Positions 58,581 to 64,000 of a DNA stretch of 64,000 bases are shown piece after piece. The notes beneath the pieces are model-generated. The model had not been told where the DNA came from. It searched no databases and saw only the letters and a program-made list of their open reading frames with translations. Position 1 is the first letter of the stretch. Each line of letters starts with the position of its first letter. The DNA is from Rhizophagus irregularis (taxonomy: Eukaryota > Glomeromycota > Glomeromycetes > Glomerales > Glomeraceae): assembly GCF_026210795.1 (NCBI RefSeq), contig NC_089446.1, positions 3,315,001-3,379,000 on the forward strand, in the 5' to 3' direction. Position numbers and translations under genes: made by a program.

Positions 58581-59797
58581 ACAAGTAGGAACCAGTAAGT
58601 AGATGTTGTTGATGACTGTTAAAATAACACAAATCTAATTATTAACAAATCATTCAAATTCAGCAAAATTGAAATCAGGTGGAGAATACATTATAATTGT
58701 ATGCCATCAATCGTAATATCAATAATAATCAGTTCAATAAAAACATCATAATACCATTTGCACTTGTATATGATAGTAATTACCAAAATGTTTGATTTTT
58801 AAATATCCAATTGGTTTGGATGCCAAAACTTTTTTAATTATTTCATTTTTTTTTTGAATTTCACCTTGAATATATTTTTTAAAGAACTAGGGAACGGTAA
58901 CCATTGGGAATCTGAAGTGAAAAGCAAAATTATTAACCTTAATTAAACTTAATTAAACACAGGTAATTCGAATAAAAAGAATATAGACCAGTCCTCATAC
59001 CAGTCTTCATATGATAAATGATTTTTATATTAAATTTAAAGCTAAAAAAATTTTTTTATTTGCAAAAAAAAAAGAAAAAAGACCGATCATATATATAAAA
59101 AAAATATCAATTAACAATTTTTGTTCTATTGTAACCGAAAGAACCAATATGAATGGATGGCCATCGACTCATACGGACAACGGGACATTTGTGAATGATA
59201 CGAATAGTACCGGACTAATCATTAAATATGTCACATGATCATTTTCGAGCCAATAGTATTTTCAATTACTTTTTTGCATTAAAAATTTATTCTTCGTGTT
59301 TTTTTTTAATATCAGATATGATATTTCAGGTCTAATCAAGCTAACATTGAAAAGATCAAGTTCTAGAAAAACTCGAAAGTTCGTATATTGAATAGAAACT
59401 AACAATTAATGAATTTCTTAAACGAGCGCTTCAATAAATAAATATCAATAATATATAAACGAATTCTAAGAATAAATGAATTCTAAAATGAACATTTTGC
59501 ACTTAAACGATAAACATATAAAATATTACTCTTCCTTTCAACATTCTCTTTTCAAGATATTTAAATACTTTTATTTATTTATCTTGATCTTAAATACAAA
59601 ATACTTTAAATTAGTAAATAATGTACGCTTGGCAAAATCTTGGGAGTTCAGCTTTTGTATGAATATTATATAAATAAAGTCTGTTGCAAATTAAAATATA
59701 TATTGATAAATTATATAATAATAATAAAAAATAAAATATTATTTATTTGAAACAAATGAGAATTATATTTCGTTTTTACAGTGTGTGTGATATTCAT
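58581..59797. other. Spacer with one unsupported small frame
   Basis: A plus-strand frame at 59011-59238 (ends TDNGTFVNDTNSTGLIIKYV) has fairly protein-like composition in its second half. It lacks splice context or a recognisable domain. The rest is AT-rich intergenic DNA. Confidence 0.3.
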
Positions 59798-60828
59798 TCA
59801 ACTTGCAATTTCATGAATTTTTTTATGATTAGCTGTTTCAATGAGAGTTCCATTATCCGCAAGAGTAATTTCATAATCCTCAAATTCAACTTCTTCAGTA
59901 GCAACTTTTCTCATAGCTAATGTATAATACATGTAAAATAAATAAAAGGAAAGGAAAGGAAAGGAAAGGAGAAAAAAAACTTAAAAACTTACCTCTACCA
60001 ACAACATCTACATGTACAATAGCTTTTCTTGGGATAACATAATCGATCAAATTAACAAATAAAACAAACAACAATTCAATGTATCTGAAATTATATCTAA
60101 CTCTATCGGCTTTTAGAACACCTGGACGAAATATAGTAACTTTATTAAACCCAATTTCAGTTAATTCCTGTTCAATTTCGCCTTTGGTTTTCATATATAA
60201 AAATGATGATTTCGGATTCGCTCCAGCGGAAGAACAATAAAGAAAATGTAAATCCTCTGAAGGATTCTGTTGTCTAATTAATTTAGCCGCATTTATTACG
60301 TAATCTTTATCAATTTTAACAAAATTTTCTACGGATCCCGCATCTGCCCTGGTTGTACCTAATGTACAAAATACGGTACTATGCGGAAAGAAAAATGAGA
60401 TGTCAAATAAAGAACTTTTAGTTTTATAACGATTTATAATTTAATTTATTTTGGTAACTTACTCGTATGAACCAGTAAATGCTTCCTTGTGATCATCTAA
60501 TTTTTCAAAACTAACGACTTTTTGAATCTAAAAGGATTTATTCGTTATTTAACAAGAAAAAAAAAATATGTTTACAAAATGTAATGTTAAATACACACAA
60601 GAGCTTCTTTATTAGGACCGTTATATTCAAATTCTCTACGGCCAATTGTAGTAATGGTCTTATAGTTTCCACTTTTTAACAAGTCAATCAAAAGAGCCTT
60701 GCCGACCGCACCTGTAATTTTTTTACAAAAACATGAACATTATAATATATACCGTGTACATACACGCATACAATATATTTTGTCATACCTGTTGCGCCTA
60801 AGAATAAAGCACTTCTGTTATTAGACAT
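59798..60828 (-). CDS. TIP30/FMP52-like NAD(P)-binding oxidoreductase, five exons, 240 aa
   Basis: Exons 60828-60789, 60711-60599, 60527-60463, 60378-59993 and 59916-59798 join in phase with GT...AG introns (40+113+65+386+119 = 723 nt, 240 codons plus stop). The N terminus MSNNRSALFLGATG plus AVGKALL forms a Rossmann GxxGxxG nucleotide-binding loop across intron 1. TVFCTLGTTRADAGSVENFV is the family's second landmark, LYCSSAGANPKSSFLYMKTK holds Ser and the YxxxK pair, and IFRPGVLKADR follows. These are hallmarks of HTATIP2/TIP30 and fungal FMP52 short-chain dehydrogenase-like proteins, about 230-250 aa. FMP52 relatives sit at the mitochondrial outer membrane. The substrate is unknown. A hydrophobic stretch (YIELLFVLFVNLIDYVI) near residue 180 might associate with membranes. 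No stops or odd codons: an intact host gene. Intron 2 has a less common GTGTGT donor. Confidence 0.9.
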
Positions 60829-60830
60829 TT

Positions 60831-60935
60831 TTGAATTTCAGTTAAAATTAAAATTGCGAAAAAAAATTTGAATTAGAAAATTTTTGAATTTCAGTTAAAA
60901 TTAAAATTGCGAAAAAAATTTGAATTAGAAAAAAA
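60831..60935 (-). promoter_or_regulatory. Tandem duplication of about 52 bp just upstream of the TIP30-like start
   Basis: TTGAATTTCAGTTAAAATTA with AAATTGCGAAAAAAAATTTG, AATTAGAAAA occurs twice back-to-back (60831-60882, 60884-60931), beginning two bases before the ATG on the gene's strand. Its first copy abuts the coding region, so it forms the 5' leader/core promoter. Differences are one A in a homopolymer. Confidence 0.7.
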
Positions 60936-62515
60936 GGGAAAAGGGATATGGCTTATATTTATAGATCACGAACGAAAAGTGAATGTGGTTTTTTCATTTT
61001 ATTACTTTTATTTCCAAATCCGGTTTTCGGATATTCTGAATTTAAACTACAATGACCGAGCTATCCAAAATAAAAGGGTGACATTTTGTGTAATCCGATG
61101 ATCTTTTTTAAAATCATCCAAAATAAATGTTGTTAATAAAAAATGTATTTTCGATTTATTATTTAAGACCGGAATATAAGTTTTTCTCTCTTAAAGCTTT
61201 CTTTAAAATCTTAAACATATTATAATTTCTAGTTGAAATAACATTGCACGGCCTTTCCCAACGTTAAAAGTGTGATTGGCAGGATCATCCACGCTTTCCA
61301 TACGAGAATAATTATTATTTTGAAGTCATGGGATCATATTTAATGATTTAATGTGAATATCTTTATTTGATACTAACGTGTAAATTTTTGTAATATGATT
61401 GAAAAAAAAAGTAATGATCGATTCAGGGATGCTAAAATATTACGAATGGTCAATTATTTTAAGAAATGCATAATGATGTCATAATTAAATGATAGAGTTA
61501 ATAATAGACTTGAAATTTGGGGATAGAATCAAAGGTCAATATGGAGAGATGCGCTCATATGCGTTCATATAGGCCCGAATTATACCGATTTACCGGAATT
61601 ATGACTTTGCCGACAATATATGATGTATTCAGACCAAAATTTGTGTGAAAATCCCTTTAACCAGAAAAGTTACTTTGGTTCTATTAATTGATCCGAATTC
61701 TAGAGAGAGGGTATTGGTTTTTATTGGTTTATTATTTCACACTTTCACATTAATTTCTGCAGTTAAGTAAAGCCAGGCCAATTAAAAAAGTTTATGTGAA
61801 GTTAAGGGATATCTTAAACAAAGATTTTTGATTGGCTAAAATATGAATAACATAATAGTTTATCAATAGATGTTATTCAAGATCTATCTTGAAGACAAAA
61901 AGTAAGAGTATGTTAAAGTCACTATTTGCTTGGTTCAGCCTAAACTATATTGAATGATCGATTATCTTTTACGTAAACCATAGATCCATGGATTGTCAAA
62001 TTTGATATTTTATTGAGCCACGAATAACAATGTGATGAAATTTAGAATGAACTAAATATTTCAAATAACAAGTGTATTATATAGACTGTATTCGATCAAG
62101 TGAAGATCATATAAAAATTACGTGATTAGCTTGATAATTTACAAATTTCTTAAAAGCGTATTCTTTATTTGAGCAAAAAGCAATAAAAAATCATAAATAA
62201 TTCAATTAATAGCGTTGTTGAATGAAATGAATGAATGCGCTAATAAATGAATGAAAGGAATGAAACGAACGCTAATTAGTTATATATATTATTGGGAATA
62301 AAAGTAATAATAATAATAATATGTATAATAAATATTTCTTAGTGTAGCATAGTAAAAATAAGAAATAAAATAAAAATCGTGAGTGGGGAATTCTTTTTTT
62401 TTAAATCATATATTACATTTGGGTATTTATCTAAGTGACTTTAAACAATAATTCATTATTTAGCAAAATCATATAAAGTAATAATTATTTTTTTTTTTAT
62501 AAAGACAATTAAATA
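60936..62515. other. Intergenic region between the TIP30-like and 176-aa genes
   Basis: A short GAATGAATGAATG-like run occurs near 62225-62270 and TAATAATAATAAT near 62307. I see no coding exons, RNA genes or element ends. Confidence 0.5.
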
Positions 62516-63128
62516 TTATTCGTAGTCGCAAGTGACTCTTGCGAGTTGTTCTGAACTTAAGTTATAGCATCTTCTTGATCTTGAAGGATTATTTTTTAAG
62601 GCCATCAAAACTTCTTGTAAGCTTATACCATTTTTTCCACTAACACTCATAACTGAAGATGCCTCCATATGTTTTGATGAATGTTTAGCTTTTATTTCCA
62701 GTCTCATCTTAGAAGATGAGAACATTCTTTTAAATATACCGTCATGTTCATTTTCATCATATAATTCAAATTTAAGCATTTTATGAGGTTCAATTGAACA
62801 AATTTTAAATTTATTCCTAGTTGTAAATCTTTGTGATAATTTTGGGTGTGAAATGAATTGAGTTTCATTATCAAATCCACAAAGAACATTTCCATATGAT
62901 TTCATCCAGTTAAAGATTGAATCTTTCGTTCCAATGACTATGAATTTTGATCTTGAGGGTGTAAGGTGAATTTTATAGAGATCGTCAGGAACAATAAGTT
63001 TAGTTGAATCGACAATGTCGCCTAAAGAAAAAATGCAATTTTAAAACAAAGAAAAAAAAAATCATTCTCAAACATGATAAAGAAAAGAACGATTATACAC
63101 TACCTACTGGATATCCATATATAACCAT
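62516..63128 (-). CDS. Unrecognised two-exon gene, 176 aa
   Basis: Exon 1, 63128-63104, encodes MVIYGYPV and splits a Gly codon. The intron 63103-63022 (82 nt) has GTAGTG donor and TCTTTAG acceptor. Exon 2, 63021-62516, continues GDIVDSTKLIVPDDLYKIHL, ends CDYE, TAA. The total of 531 nt is in frame with no lesions. Segments are SKFIVIGTKDSIFNWMKSYG, QRFTTRNKFKICSIEPHKML and a Ser/Lys-rich C-terminal third (SSSKMRLEIKAKHSSKHMEA). There is no signal peptide, membrane helix or metal motif. The upstream Met is preferred to the internal one at 62905 because exon 2 is open to its 5' splice site and gives a clean N terminus. I do not recognise the family; it could be lineage-specific. Confidence 0.6.
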
Positions 63129-63640
63129 CTTTACATATCTTTTTTTTCATTAAGAATTTTTTTTTTAAAAAGAATAGTCATTAATGTGAAAAAAAAAATT
63201 TTCGAATTTGCTGCTTTTAAAAATGAAAAGCTACGATGTGCATATATGATCGATGAAATTTTTTAACCAATAAATTCTACACGTTTATCTTTAAAAGGTT
63301 TAACGGAACAAAAGTTAAATAACTTTCAAGAGATTACTTAACTAGGAAAAAAAAAATTTCCATTATATTAATATTAGCGGTTCCATAATTTTTAATTGTT
63401 TTATATCCAGTTAAGATTACGATCGATCTTTGACAGATTTAATTTTAAATTTTTAATTTCTATGATAATCCTGAGTCAAATTCAACGAATGAACTTTCAG
63501 TAATTATCAATGCGCAATAATGATCAAATTTAGTTGGATAACCCCCCGTTTTTAGTATAACCGAATAAAGAATTCTTTATTTCCCTTTTGTCCCAAAAAA
63601 AAAAGGCTATCTCGTATGATATAAATGATGAAATATAATT
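63129..63640. other. Intergenic, poly-T/A rich
   Basis: No supported feature. Confidence 0.4.
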
Positions 63641-63653
63641 TTTTTTTTTCAAT

Positions 63654-63839
63654 GTGATTCCCTTGAAAGGTATTGAAACTATTGAAGCTTTGAAAGCAAC
63701 TATTAGAGTATCAAAAAAAGATCGATCGATCACTTGTCACATGATTGGAGTATTTGACTTTAGCATTCACGTTGACATTAGCCAATTAAAAATTCTTCGC
63801 GAATTTGATATCCCGAAAACCCGATCGAAATTTTGGTGA
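63654..63839 (+). CDS. Possible exon of an unrecognised gene
   Basis: Open frame of 61 codons ending TGA 63837-63839: IPLKGIETIEALKATIRVSK, KDRSITCHMIGVFDFSIHVD, ISQLKILREFDIPKTRSKFW. Composition is protein-like and better than the antisense reading. There is no ATG at its start and no clear acceptor, so an upstream exon may be missing or the real start may be the internal Met (about 63738). DNA after 63840 shows nothing supportable. Confidence 0.3.
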   Translation: MIPLKGIETIEALKATIRVSKKDRSITCHMIGVFDFSIHVDISQLKILREFDIPKTRSKFW

Positions 63840-64000
63840 GCTTACCATTTATAACCGATTTTTATTCAAATTCACATGAAAATTAATTTCGTAAATCATT
63901 ATTTAAATCTGTACTACGCCTATCGATCCTTTGTGAGTTCTAATTTTGATCGTTACATCAAATATGATTTCTCATGCTTGGCTGCCTGGCTTCTTTGTGA

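Noticed and set aside
1-64000. Alternative genetic code to explain the in-frame TGA/TAG/TAA codons
   Set aside because: All three stops occur, at W, R and Q positions, together with frameshifts, and only in repeat-type genes. The intact genes (6872, 59798, 62516) end normally and use none internally.

Overview
This is an A+T-rich, repeat-dominated eukaryotic window. It has short introns with GT...AG borders and long poly-A/T runs, and I saw no operons, rRNA or tRNA. The gene families point to a fungus, most likely an arbuscular mycorrhizal fungus (Glomeromycotina, Rhizophagus-like). These are fungal tnp2/CACTA and Plavaka transposases, a fungal Helitron, OTT_1508-type deaminase-like proteins and a SAM-domain family relic. 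The organism is inferred from family content, not from any search.

Layout. 1-2.5 kb: part of an unrecognised gene (minus) and a decayed non-LTR retrotransposon RT (plus). 3.5-4.7 kb: MITE with a 10-bp target duplication. 5.8-6.7 kb: hAT remnant. 6.9-8.2 kb: an intact 434-aa OTT_1508-like deaminase-type gene. 9.8-10.8 kb: another hAT-type element with a palindromic element nested inside. 12.6-13.8 kb: multi-exon gene of an unknown family (minus), with a decayed paralog at 34.3-35.7 kb (plus). 15.6-18.8 kb: Plavaka transposase copy A, split by a hAT-type element. 19.0-26.1 kb: CACTA element with divergent tnp2 and coiled-coil genes. 27.4-32.1 kb: Plavaka copy B (minus), with a pogo-like element in one intron. 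32.8-34.3 kb: tandem repeats. 36.0-38.3 kb: 51-bp satellite array interrupted by a MITE. 40.3-43.1 kb: second deaminase gene, split by a hAT-type element with perfect 16-bp TIRs and an 8-bp TSD. 43.9-44.5 kb: SAM-domain relic. 44.8-48.7 kb: nested MITE-like elements and a MULE relic. 48.9-53.4 kb: decayed Helitron. 53.9-57.7 kb: an unknown coding relic and a second microexon-type array. 59.8-60.8 kb: an intact five-exon TIP30/FMP52-like oxidoreductase gene. 62.5-63.1 kb: a two-exon unknown gene.

Most of the window is layered transposon debris. The best host-gene candidates are the TIP30-like gene, the 176-aa gene and the intact deaminase-like gene. The most unusual signals are two arrays, at 29.1-29.9 kb and 55.8-57.1 kb. 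On the minus strand each is a series of 24-55-nt exon-like cores separated by introns of about 70-115 nt with good splice consensus. They share a core, as if microexon-intron units had been tandemly amplified. Also notable is the deaminase copy whose catalytic core has become a free-standing ORF starting inside a transposon terminal repeat. Many stops in the broken genes sit where a W, R or Q codon is expected, consistent with C-to-T/G-to-A decay.
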